DNA of 64,000 bases, from NCBI RefSeq assembly GCF_026914185.1, contig NC_070563.1, positions 6,221,001-6,285,000 on the forward strand. The letters run 5' to 3'. The DNA comes from Puccinia triticina. Lineage: Eukaryota; Basidiomycota; Pucciniomycetes; Pucciniales; Pucciniaceae. The translations under genes and the position numbers were made by a program. Within the stretch, counting starts at the first letter, position 1; every line of letters begins with the position of its first letter. A model generated the notes under the pieces. It had not been told where the DNA came from. It saw only the letters and a program-made list of their open reading frames with translations, and ran no database searches. Shown one piece after another: positions 33,869 to 45,531 of the stretch.

Positions 33869-35393
33869 CTACTAAAGGAAGTTAAACTCAAAGTCTCAAT
33901 CAGTACTGTCAAACGGTACTTACGGAGGCTCAAGATTAAATTGCTTGTTAATGATGTAGCAGAAGGACGGGTAACAATGGAAAGGGTTTTTGAAGCTGTT
34001 GACCACGCCCGGAGAAGTCTCCTCCATGACAATGTTGGATATCGGAGGATGCAAACTATCCTGATGCGTCAATACTCCATACGAATACCCAGGTGAGCTC
34101 CCAAATCTTCCCAAAGAAGCCAGATACTAGACCTTGCACTTACGTACACAACCCCTTATCTCCCCATCAGACAAATGGTCTATGAAGTACTTAAGCAAGT
34201 AGATCCTGAAGGAGTTGCAGCCCGGCTCCGTCATGCTTGCATTCGACGGGTGTACAGAACTTATGGTCCCAATCACATCTGGTCTATTGATGGACATGAC
34301 AAGTTGAAGAAGTATGGAATTTGTGTGTACGGATTCATTGACGCTTGGTCAAGAAAAATTCTTGGAATGTTTGTGCACGTGACAAATAACGACCCACGAC
34401 ACATTGGAGTGTATTTTCTCCATCTGGCATCAACTATTGGAGGCATACCACTGAAGATTACCAGCAACTTTGGGAGTGAAACTGTTCTTGTTGGAACATA
34501 TTTTCCCTGGTTGTCTCATCAATTTGCTGGAGTGAGCGTAGAGGAAGCCGAAGCAAGAATGCACTACACCAAATCAACTCACAATCAAAAGATTGAGGCC
34601 CTATGGTCCCAGATGATGAAACAACATAACCGATCCATCATGAATAACATTGAAGAAGCAATCCAAACTTCTGTTTATGACCCCAATGATAGGGTTCAAA
34701 AGTAAGTCACGCATCCTGGTTGACATTAAATAACATGATTCACAACTGACAGTACTGTACCAGGCTCCTTTTTCTTTTCTTATGGATACCGGTGTTTCAA
34801 TCCAGTGTAGACATTTGGGTTGATATCTACAACCATTCCAAACGGCGCCTTGACCATTGAACTGCACTCCCAACTGGATGTAGTGCTGAATTCTGTTACA
34901 GCACACCTGAAGCTAAAGGAACTACGGATCAACTAGTACCAGTTCCGGCCCAAGTCGTGAACTCAGTTTTGGAGTCTGATTTCCAAGACCGCACCTCAAT
35001 GTTTGAAATTACTCCGGAATGGTTTCATGAAGTGGCAACCAATGTTCTTGAGGAGATTGGAATCAGTTTTGCGGAAATGTCTGTGGGAAATGTGTGGAAA
35101 GTTTTTCAACAGATGCTGCCACTTGTCAAAGCACAATTTGATCGAATCACTGAATCATCTTCTGAAGATTGATATGTTTGTTGCATTAAATTAACCTCTT
35201 TGCACTTTGAGAAGCACCCATGATTTCACTTAGTTCATCTTTTGACCAGATTTTATCGTGGTTATCTCATTTCAGCATTTTACAACAAAAGACAAGCCTA
35301 TAGAATTGATGTGCAATTCACAAATCTCTATTATCAAACAAGAAGTGTGTAACAGTTTTCATGCAAGATAGGCCATATTATATTGGGACATCT

Positions 35394-35549
35394 CCAAAAA
35401 GTCTTGCCCTTGAACTCAACGTGGAGGACAGGCTTGTTGCCCTTCTTGAAGACCTTGAAGGGGTACAGTTTCATGTCACGTTGGACATCGGCGTCGTTGA
35501 ATTTGCGGCCAATCAGCCGCTTGGCGTCGTAGATCATGCTGGGGGAGAG
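35394..35549 (-). pseudogene. Hsp70 exon fragment, right arm
   Basis: Mirror copy of 31096-31251 with the same Hsp70 ATPase-domain segment ([19 protein letters not shown]). It is too short to be functional. Confidence 0.85.
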
Positions 35550-35616
35550 CGAGGGATAGTGCTTGGGGAAGATGCTCGGGACATGGTGTTCAAAAGATGC
35601 GGAAACCAGGAGAGGT

Positions 35617-35841
35617 TTATCTGTGGAAAGGATTCAGGTCCGACTGGCGGGCAACGGCCAGGGTGACAAGGCTGGTGGTGATGGCCATGTCGTGATCATG
35701 TGCCGGTCCGATCACCGGGTCGATGAGGAGGAGGTCCGCAAAGAGTTCTGGGATCGATGTGGCTGCCAGCACGGCCGCCCAAGGAGTGTCCGACCAGCCC
35801 CAGTTGTCGATTGCGCCAACCGGCCCGGCCACACACATGAG
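35617..35841 (-). pseudogene. alpha/beta-hydrolase-like exon fragment, right arm
   Basis: Mirror copy of 30804-31028 with the same tentative identity. One of the differences from the left copy is a CCG/CTG change. Confidence 0.4.
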
Positions 35842-36696
35842 CAGCCGACTTCTCCAGCTGGAAGAGCCGCGGATCCGGGCACTCGAGAGGCCGTAATCCC
35901 CGGGGCGTTAAATTTGGCCCCGGGTTGTGGAATCGCGGGTCCGCTCACGCTGCAACGCCCTAGTAAGGGACATACGCACCACCTTCCCCTTGACAAAGGA
36001 TCAAGCCGTTCCCCCAAGGTGAGTCTCTCGATCCTGCCAGCACTTCAATCGATTAACCAACTTCAATAGTCTGGTTGGCTTGCGTGTAGCTTACTTGTTA
36101 TCAGTTCGGCCTCTCCTTCATTGCTGCAGTCCCGTCGGTGTGGGTCTAGCTTCGTCGCTATCAGTCCAGCCAGGTCCAGCCTCCCAATCAAATCATTGCT
36201 GCAGGGCTTAGTTAAGCTAGCGGTTAGGACGCTCAGCTCAGTCTCCCTGGTCACATCGCCCTCGCTCAATCCATACAAGCCGGACCCTCGCACCCTTGCA
36301 CTATATCTGCTTTCACTTCCTTGTCTCCGCTCTCGCTCCTGTGCTCTCAGCCTCACTCCCACTTCGTCGCTACTGCTTCCTCCGCTCCAGCCTACCGCTC
36401 ACGCTTGAACTTATCATTACAATCCTCGGCGCCATTGCTAGCCTTGCCACCGTTGCGAGGCCCTGCACCACCACTAACCTCCCCACCATAGCAACAGTCT
36501 CCTCAACACGGAGTTAGCTTGTTCACTAAATATTAGTTCAGCAACTCCTTAGCCACTAGCCTTTCAGTGGTGCCGTGTGGTTGTTTCAAGTTGTTTCAAC
36601 TTCCAGGTACGTGTGGAGTGGCAGCAGTTTCCTAACTAACCAGTACTCACCACATGCTTTATTTGACACAGCTAGTGATTCCACACATCACTGACC

Positions 36697-38325
36697 ATGG
36701 GTCGCATCACACACCTCAAACGATCCAATCCCAACAAGCACCCGGGCTCTCCCAAGCTATCAGCCTCGCCCCCACCCCCATCAAAGCGAAAATCCAGATC
36801 ATCAACTCGAAAAAAGCACCCAAGCTCCCCTCCGCAATCTCCCTTGCCCCCACCGCCTCCGCGATCTCCCTTGCCCCCACCCCCCCGAGGGAACCAAATC
36901 AGCTCATCGTTTGTATTTTTTCCCTTCTGAACCGTGATTCATATGTGTTGCTGATCAATGTTGGCTCTTCTCTTACACCTCCCAACTCTTCTTCTCTTGT
37001 ACACGAATGTCACCGACCCACTTTGGCACTATGGGATTTCATTTATCTTGTCTTCTACTTTAACTTGAGCCTAATACGGCCTCATATTGAATGGAAAACA
37101 CAGAAATTTGAATGATCACCAGCGACAAAGGCGGAATAGGTAGCTTGCAAAAAGAAGGATGAATAAAAGAGAGCAGGAATCAGCCGAAACGGTCACCACT
37201 GCACCCCCTCCGTCTGGCATCCACATCATCAAAGGGCACGTGAAGCCGATCGATCTATTCCCCAATATCACAGCCGACCTCATGAAACGAGTTGCTGCTT
37301 ACAACGCACAGGTTGCTGCTCATGAAGCGAATCCGAAAACAGTCAAAAAGCCCTGGAAAACACAAATAATCGCTCGCAATCCAACCGATGCCGAAAATAC
37401 TAGCGCTTTGGAATACGTCAAGGCAAACTTTGTTCAAGTTCATGACGGTTATACCAAAATATACAACGAATCAACTAGTCAACTGATTGCAATTGTGCAA
37501 TACTTGCCCATCGAATCGATGCCGAATGGCCAATTGGATGAACTCAACTTCCTAACTTCATTCCTTAATCGTTGCAAGGAGTTCATTCATGCTGTATCCT
37601 CAAAGACTCGGAAATGTGGGGGGGTGATGTGGGCGATTGGGTGGCGCAAAGGGTACGAAGGCCTCGAAATTATTGGACGCTATCGGAACAAAAAGGCCAT
37701 CGAAAAAAATCCAACAGGCTACGAAGCACTCATGTCGGAATCCTCCAAGGCTGGCAAAATACTCTGGAAACTATTTCACAGCTTTGGAAATGTTGCTGTC
37801 GAGAAGAACAAGGCCTACATGGACTGCCACGGCATCCCCTCAATTGCCGATGTGAACTTTCCAAAATCCGCAGAAGACAAGTCCCCGTACGGTTTTGCCT
37901 CCAACCTTGCATACTCAGCAAACGGCTTTTACAATCACCATCACAAAGACACTGGTGATGCCACTGACCTCCCGCTGGCGTTTGCCATGATCCTTCCAAC
38001 CGCCAAAAAAACTGGACAGATTGCGCCCCCAGGATATAAGGTTGAAAACGGGCAGTTTATTTTTCGTGACATCAAGGTAGCTCTAAATTTCAGCCCTGCC
38101 TCTGTTTGTCTCATGATATTCCGAGCTCAGGAGTATGTTCATGGAACCCTCAAGCCAACCGAGTCCAAAAACTGTACCAAAACTGGCATCTCGCTTCAAG
38201 TTGCCACTAGGGCAAGTAATGCTTGTCAGAACTACATGAATGGCGAGTATGACGATAGAGATGATATGTATTTTGGTGGCGTTTATCATCATTTAGACAA
38301 AGATAGCAACGATCACAGTACCTAG
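36697..38325 (+). CDS. Tet-like 2OG-Fe(II) oxygenase, right-arm copy
   Basis: Exon 1 (36697-36908) is basic and proline-rich; exon 2 (37104-38325) carries the oxygenase. A splice with donor GTTTGT and acceptor CACAG keeps the frame, giving 477 codons, but a TAG at 37141-37143 (TAT in the other arm) interrupts it. From the ATG at 37159 a 388-residue open frame remains. The core shows NGFYNHHHKDTGD (iron-binding HxD, near residue 260 of the short form), then FAMILPTAKKTG, QFIFRDIKVALNF and EYVHGT with the distal His, and a downstream Arg in SLQVATRAS suited to 2-oxoglutarate binding. These match Tet/JBP-like fungal oxygenases, whose relatives oxidise 5-methylpyrimidines in DNA. Substrate here is unknown. 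Confidence 0.7.
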
Positions 38326-38682
38326 AAATCATTTTCAATCCAGAATTGTATTTAAATTGTTGTTCACTAGAGAATGCGTGTCCTGAAGAGAATTTTCAAT
38401 GAAAATTACGTGACAAAGCTTGGGGAATCTTAAATGAATGTGCAGTAGTTGGGAGTCAATGATCTCATTCAGTGTTGCTAAACAAATGCATTTCGAACTG
38501 AATGTGCGGGAGATGGAGATGCAGAAACAAATGAATGTGAATCAAAAGAATGTGGAGCAGTTGGAATTCGATGTCAAAAGTATGAATCTGGTTGAGAGGT
38601 CAAGAGGTACTAGTGTTCTCTAAACCTGGAACTGATGATTAGGTGCCACGACCTGAAGAATGGAGGGGTTCTTCTGGAATCT

Positions 38683-41024
38683 TCAACAGGATGTGAGACA
38701 GGGAGCCACGTTGTGAACTTTGCTGAGAGGGTTGAGACAGAGTGCCATGTTGAGATCGTCTTTGAGAGAGAGGCCTTGGGACTCGAATTGGGACCTTAAG
38801 AGAGACTGGTGCAGTTGAAGTTGAATAGTCAGTATTGGATTTAACTGATACACGGTTTTTTGGAACTTATTCCTACCCTTATTTGACAAATCAGTTTCAA
38901 ATATGTGATCACATGGAGGTCCAAATCCAAGAGCCTTGCATACTTTGTTACAAACATGCTCTTCAAGAAATGTTTTGATTCCATATCTTGAGTTGTTACC
39001 GTCAGACCATCGCCTGAAAAATAACTGTAAGCATTTGACTATAAGTTTGTATGTAGAAATTTGAATAACATACCCCTCATCCAAGTCGATGATTTGTGGA
39101 TCAGTGAGAATAGGTCCCACACCTTGCAAGTCACAGATCAGGCTTTTTCCTTTAGAGCTGACATATGACCAATGCGTAAATGCAGTCAACAGGCGGGCAA
39201 TTTCCGGGTCTATACCAGGTCGATTCTCTGCATTCCTGAAGTCCACATTGCTTGAATATTTGACATATTTTCCATCCAATGCCACCTCCAAGAAGTAAAC
39301 CTCAGTGGGTGTTTCACTTTCACCGGTATAAACTACGGCATGCCTAACAACCTAGAATGGAATTATTATGACGAAGGAGATAAGTGCATGATGATATATT
39401 TATTATGACGTTATGAATAGCTAACCTCAAGTTGCTTTCCTTTGGTCAGATAATCTTGACTCAGTCTTTGACAGGTGGGCAACACCATCTTGAATTTGTT
39501 CAATAGAAGTGCACTTGCTTCGTACATGAGCGCATCCGTTGCGTGATGAGTGAGTTGTGGAGTCTTGTCATGGTAGCGTATTTTGGCAACATATTTCAGA
39601 ATCTCCATGGATCCATTGGTGGTGAGTGATTTGACTTCAGCTCTAAATGCCTTTCTCATACTCCCTTCACCAATCTTTTGGTCAAGGTGAACTTTCAAAG
39701 TAATTGGTTCTGCCTCGGCCCCAAGCAAAAGAAACCTTTTGCTTGAAAAGTTATCAAATTCAGGTTTGTCGCTCTGAGTCTGAAATATTAAGCGGTGTGC
39801 GTTGATCCAGCCTGCAGTATTGACTGAAATCGTTGAGGGTACAGACCGGCCAAGGTAACCGATTTGGGTAGATAGACTTGCAGGACCCCTGGCAGGTACA
39901 GTACCTGTGGAAATGTGAATTATTATACACATCTATTCAAAGCACAATTGATTAGATAGTAAAATAAAAGTGTAAAACTCACAAGCAACACCATTGGCAG
40001 CCCATGAATCAGATTTCTTGACCGCTTTGCTTGGTCTTGCTGGATGAGACTTGTTGGTACGATTTGAGTCTGAAGGGTGTGATTTTTAATTTGAGAATGT
40101 CTTTTGGGTGTGAGGTCTTGTGGACAGGACCTCAATTGATGGTAATTCTGCATCAGAGCTAGGTGAATCAGAATCAGATGATATCTTCTGGGCTTTTCTT
40201 CGGCAGGAGGGGGCCTTGCTTGGAAGGTATTCACTACTATCGGAATATTCATCTTGATTTTTATTGGAATCACTATCTTCACATGGATGTTGGTACGCCA
40301 AATCAACTTGAATAGGCTTTCTATTGGTTGATTTGTGGACTACAAAAACTAGAGAATTTAAATCAAGCAGGCGACTTTTTCCGTGAAGAAGACTAGCATT
40401 TTGTTCAGCATGACGCGGTAGTCTATCTAGCAAGAGTTTCTGGAGAATCTCTGGAGTGAATCTACTCAAGAGTTGAGCCCGTAATTCTTCAAACAGGTTG
40501 GGGTTGTTGACATCAACCGTTTGTTTGATATTGAATAGTAACGGATTGTTTGCAGGCTTTTTTCCTTTGTACAGGACCAATCCGCAGTCAATGAGTCAAA
40601 TGTTGGGGGATGGTGCAAATTTTGTCTCCTTGAGGGCGGCCGTGGTTGGTTTCTTTTTGGGGTAAGGAGCGGCTGAGGGTTTTTTTCTCTTAGCAGTGAT
40701 TGCACTTCGGAAGTATTCTTTAGATCCAACTGGTGGTTGACTGGAGGAGCTTGTGGAGTCTGAAAGAGGACAAATACGGCTAGAGGTAGGCTTTTTCTTT
40801 GGACGACTATGGGAGGTAGGTTGGCTATCAAAACTGTTCACGAATGATGGGGGATTGTGTGAAGAAGCTTCAGATTTGTCGTGGCTTCCTGTGCCTTTTA
40901 GGCATTTAGAACACCAGGAGAAGGTTAGGGCGGCGCTGGTCCACCTTTGGCACTTTGCACAGGTGGGCATGATTGATGCTGGGGAGGAGCGAGCGTCCTT
41001 CTCTGCCCGACAGATGTCCGGCAT
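38683..41024 (-). pseudogene. alpha-type protein kinase, right-arm copy with two nonsense changes
   Basis: Mirror copy of 25620-27961, with exons at 41024-39983, 39904-39426, 39351-39074 and 39013-38683. A CGA-to-TGA change at 40596-40598 and a TAC-to-TAA change at 40086-40088 stop translation in the low-complexity N-terminal half, so the kinase domain would not be made. The kinase domain itself remains open and nearly identical to the left copy, with V-to-M and E-to-K changes, both at CpG. The lesions are therefore recent. Confidence 0.88.
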
Positions 41025-41563
41025 TTATAACAGCAAGAAGTTGTTATAAATCACACCTGACACACACTGCTTGCTACGGGTTTCATTAGCATACCAGCCA
41101 ACTGCAAATGTTTTCTTCAAGTTGTTATCTGTAACGTGCTACATAGTACAATATGGGGGAAATGCGAGGATTGCACGCAAAGTAGATTGGTCCAAGGACC
41201 AAAAGTGGCTCTTGGATTGGTCCAAGAGTCTACGCGACCCAATTGAGGATGTATTTCATTACTCCTGGCTTCGAGAGCATCCGTCGGAGCAATCTTTGAA
41301 ATTGTAAGCGTTAAGTGTTATCGGGAATCCCCTGCCAGGATCCTCTTCACCATTCATCCTGGCCCAATCACGAAGATGGTGTATGTACATCTGTGGAGTT
41401 GCATGTCCAAACCTGTTGCAACTAGGTTATGACATGTAAGAGCTATGTACATGTACTGTTTGTAGTATGTGTGTGCAATGTTTTTTTCGGAAGTGTGTCA
41501 GGTGTTGGCGCGATTGGCGCGATTTGAGGTTGGCGCGAAATATGACCCCTGTGGGCTTCCGTA

Positions 41564-42826
41564 CGCCGCCCCAACCAAGACGCTTGGGTGGCATCGCCCA
41601 CGGGCGCCGGACTGATGGTGTCAAGGGCAGCTGTCCACCTGCGGCCTATACTGGCGCCCCCACGGCCCTCACGACCCCAAGCGTGACATGGTGGCGTCAG
41701 TATGCCAACCTGGTCATCCTGGCGTACTGTACCGCCCACCTGGCGCATGTACGACTGAAGCGTCAGGTGGGCGCAGGCGCTTTTGCCGATTCGCCCGGGT
41801 GTGTAGTTCCTGCACGCCTGACATTGGGCCTCCAACGGCGCAGCTTCAACTCCACCCTCTTCAACAAATGGCCGCTCATGAGGGGGAGGAATGCCATTGA
41901 GTGGGGTGGTGTCCAACGGGCTTTCCAGCTCCCCTGTGCAGTCCAAAAAAAGGACCTCTGGCCCACTCCCAATCCCCCTCTACCTATAAATGGATCGCTC
42001 CACCATACACTCCATTTTCTTTTGGGAGTGCAACTGCCTCAGCTCCTTTATTGTGTTGCATTTTGGTGCCCTGATAACTAGAGATTGCCATTGGACACAG
42101 CATTGTGGTACTCCATGGGGAGGCCAGCTGCCCAAAGCCAAAAAGGATGGAGGAGTGCATCCAGCAAAATTTGGGAGTGCATTGAGGCTGACCCAATAAA
42201 CACAAGCACCAAGAGGCAAGAGGCCTGGCTTCGCAGTGGGCAACAGTGCTCATGTGAATCTGCAGAAGCACGTATAATAGTCGCAGTAAAAAGGGCCAAA
42301 TGAAGTGAAAAGTGCCAATAGTAGATCAAAGTCTGGACGCACTCACCCCAGGCCAGCCATTTCAGTTCCAAGGCCCCCTTTTTCAGAGAGTTGCTTGGGG
42401 ACGTTCTGCGGCTCCAGGCCTCCTCCCCAAATCCAGGGCTACGAAAGAAAGATCATTAAGTTGTTCAAGAGACAGCAAGCCGGAGACAGCGCAAGAAGAA
42501 CTGTGGGGACGCATTACAAGATCAAAAAGAAGCGAACACAAAAGCACTAGTTCGAAATATAAGGGAGGAGAGGGAAGTGGTGGGCGGGGTGATAATAATA
42601 CATCGGATGGGAACGCGGAACAGGATATTTGTTCGTGAGGAAAAATAGTCTGCTTCTGCTACACCAGTAAATATATGTATGTACTCCTGATGATAACAAT
42701 ACTGCCATGTGCCGTTTGGGAGGTCCATAAGGGAGGGCACACAGGGATTAAGAAAGACAAAAAGCAAGCGAAGCGCTGTTGATTTTGAGGGGAAATCTTG
42801 CACTAGTGTTCATTTTGGGTGGGAGA
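41564..42826. other. repeat-like sequence, no gene recognised
   Basis: 41564-41830 is GC-rich with TGGCGC motifs like the other GC-rich blocks. A TATAAAT box lies near 41990. Open frames here lack domains. The 3' flank of the hexose transporter lies next to 42826. Confidence 0.35.
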
Positions 42827-45531
42827 TCAAGCGACTTTGGCGAGTTTGTCGGCCCGGTCGTCTTCGGCGATCGAGCCGAGGGGCGTAGAGGCGTGGTGGT
42901 TGTCGAACTCGCCGTTGACGAGCCGCTGGCGATAGGCGTTGGAGCCGAGGATGGAGCTGTTCATGTACAGCTGGTCGACCTGCTCGAGCGACAGACCCTT
43001 CGTCTCAGGAATACTGTAAGATGACGCCAACAAGCAAGTCAGACAACGAGGCTCTCGACACGGGCTATATGGGGGGTGGGACTGACCAGAAGAAGGTGAA
43101 TAAGAAGCACAAGGCACAGCATGCGCCCCAGATGAAGAACACGTTCGACTTCAGCCCGGCTTTGCCCTCACCCACATCGACCAGGTAGGGTGTCGAGTAT
43201 CCGATGGCGAAGTTCCTGGATGGGAAAGCGGAGGTCAGTTGGGAAACGGTGGGAACAGAGGTGAGTAGAAGAGAGACGAACAAGGCCCAGTTGGATGCGG
43301 TGGACATGGACATGGCCTTGGCTCGGATGGCCAATGGATAAATCTCACTGGTCACAACCCTGTTGGAAATAGACGTCAAATGATTAGACGTCGGACTCGG
43401 CGAGGATCAGGATATGAAAGTAAACTCACCATGCGATGGGGCCCTGTAGGGCAACGAGTCGAAGGAGGATGTCAGCGTTGGCTTGACGCAAAGCAGGTCA
43501 GGGGAAATAAAGGCTTACCCAAGTGGCTGCAAACGCGCCGATGTAGATGCACACGAGCGAGATCAAAGCGCGCTGGCCATCCCTGTTGGTGCTTTCAAGC
43601 TTCAATCCGATGATTGCGACCATGAATTCACAGACACACATGACGGCCTGTAGGGGGAATGAAGGACAACGGTGGTCAGAGTAGGCAGAGGAAGGGTCAA
43701 GGGGGATTGATGGCGTACAGCGCCGGTCAACAAGAGCGATCGTCGTCCGGCCTTGTCCACCAACCAGATTCCGGGGATGGTCATGACTACATTGACCTGC
43801 GACCGATACAACACAACGGTCAGCTAGGGTGCTTTATCATGAACTTTCTAGAAGAGGATCGGGTACTCACGACGTTGGTGATGATCGTGATGGTGAATGC
43901 GTTCTGGATCCCACTGTTTTTGAAAAAGCTGTGGAAGGATTCAAATGTCAAGACCTGGTCATATGTAGTAGGCGAATAACACACGGCTTACGTTGTGCCG
44001 TAGTAGAAGATGAAGTTGATCCTAAAATTAGAGAGAGGCCAGGTTAGTGCAAGAGTTTAGACGAGCAAGAGATTGACGAGTGGGCGACACACCCGGTGAG
44101 CTGTTGGAGGGCTTGAATACCCATACCGGTCAGCGTCCTGAGACGGTATTTGCCGGGTCCGGATTTGAAGCAGTCGGCGTAAGTGGAGGTGCCCATGGCG
44201 CGTTCGGCGCGCAGGCTTTCGACGACCTCCTCGTACTCGCTCAACACCTGGGGGGACGAGACTGGGATAGAGAGGAGTCTGGAGAGCGACTTCTTGGCCT
44301 CCTCTTCGCGGCCCTTGAGGATCAGGTACTTGGGCGACTCGGGCAGGATGTATAGTCCGAGAGACAAGATGAATGCCCAGACGAACTGCAATCCGAAGAT
44401 GGGTTAGCATTGGATGGAGGTGGTAGGACGGAGGAGGAAGGTGTGGGTTTACCTGGATGCCGATGGGGATTCGGTACGAGCTGGCATCTGAAAAGTTCTG
44501 GGTAGCGTTAACGACGATGGCAGCGACCAAGAGACCGATGGTGATGGCCCATTGATAACAGGCCACGACAGCGCCACGGATCCATTTGCTGTGGCAGGAG
44601 GGGATTGCAAGCGAGTAAGTCAGGGTATGGATGAGAAAGCGAAGAAGAAAGGACGAACGGGGCACATTCAGACTGGTACATGGGGACCAGACAAGACGTC
44701 ATTCCGACGCCGAGACCGGCAAACACACGGCCGACGGTGAAGACGGGGACGGAGGTGGAAGCGGTTTGCAGGGCCACGCCGACACAGAAGACGGCGCAGG
44801 CGACGATGACACCCCATCTGCGGCCGACTGTCACGGCGGGTGGGTGGCAGAGTGAGCTGGGATGTAACATGTACTGAGGGAGTCTGGACACGTACGGCGG
44901 TCTCCGAAAGGGTATGCTAACAGGGCACCCGTAAACGTCCCGGCCGAGAGGATAGAGGTGACCAGAGAATCGTTGGCAGTCGTGAGCTATGTGATTAGTT
45001 GCAGAGGGGTCAAAATGAGTTGGAGTCGGATCGAGGTACATGAACGCAGCGAAGAAAACGAGTTTCGGGGCAGCTTACTCGGTATTCCCCGTTGGGCTGC
45101 AGATCTCCAAAGTGCTGCTGCCTGGAACGTTGTAGTAAAGAAGCGTCAGTCTCACCGATTTGGCCCTGTATGGTTGGGCGGCACTGACCAGTAAGGCATC
45201 TCCTTGGTTCCGGAGATGTAACCCTGGATAGATCACGAAGCAACGGGAGGCGCATGTAAGGCGCTGATTGACATGTGTGGGGGGGAGTGTGGGGTACATG
45301 GAAGAGATCTACTGACAGTGTCATAGCCGTACAAGAATCTGCAGTGATCGTCAGTGGGGTAAGAGATGTGAGTGTGTCAGCCCAGAAGTCTCGCGAAGGC
45401 GCCGCTGTTGAGGGGGGATGGACGCACCCTCCAAAGGCCGCAAACAGCGCCATGGCCACTCCGACCAGCTTGGCCCTGGTCGTTGCAGGCTCCCCGAGGG
45501 GGATCACCCGATCGTCAAACGCTTTTGACAT
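42827..45531 (-). CDS. MFS sugar porter (hexose/monosaccharide transporter), apparently intact
   Basis: About sixteen short exons with GT-AG introns of 50-100 bp run from ATG at 45531 to TGA at 42827 and encode roughly 530 residues, the usual family length. Visible signatures in order: [19 protein letters not shown] in TM1, [11 protein letters not shown] with the following GRRWG loop, [77 protein letters not shown] and [10 protein letters not shown] near the C-terminus. Twelve transmembrane segments are expected. The protein should be a plasma-membrane proton-sugar symporter. Rust fungi use one such hexose transporter (HXT1) in haustoria, and this gene resembles that group; I cannot distinguish it from paralogues. 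I saw no broken junction. The GC content and exon density set it apart from the surrounding mobile elements. Confidence 0.9.

Larger units (their letters stand above)
32777..34860 (+). pseudogene. integrase-core (rve-like DDE) gene, 5' truncated, right-hand copy
   Basis: Exons 32777-34092, 34171-34701 and 34764-34860 join in phase. The N-terminal ~230 residues are acidic and low complexity, with a DDSASDK tandem repeat. Two helix-turn-helix-like segments follow (LERKIVQKLLAQGHKGPRII and LTLVEIQARLLKEVKLKVSI). The integrase core has GPNHIWSIDGHDKL with the first Asp, KITSNFGSET where Asn stands in the usual second Asp position (34466-34468), and STHNQKIEALW with the Glu. Protein-like sequence continues in frame past TGA 34858-34860 to 35172. 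No ATG precedes the acidic region. Catalysis is unlikely with the Asn. Confidence 0.75.
33869..41563 (-). repeat. right arm of the 16.5 kb inverted repeat
   Basis: Reverse complement of 25080-32776. The inner border is exact: 33868 and 32777 no longer pair. The outer border falls after GGGCTTCCGTA (41553-41563). From the inside out the arm carries the integrase-core gene 3' part (+), host-gene fragments (-), the Tet-like oxygenase (+) and the alpha-kinase (-). Confidence 0.95.

Noticed and set aside
35563..36069. 168-codon plus-strand frame in the right arm (mirror 30576-31082)
   Set aside because: It is antisense to the Hsp70 and hydrolase-like fragments, which explain the open frame better.
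41467..42081. 204-codon plus-strand frame beyond the palindrome
   Set aside because: It straddles the arm border and a GC-rich repeat, its composition follows base content, and no domain is visible.
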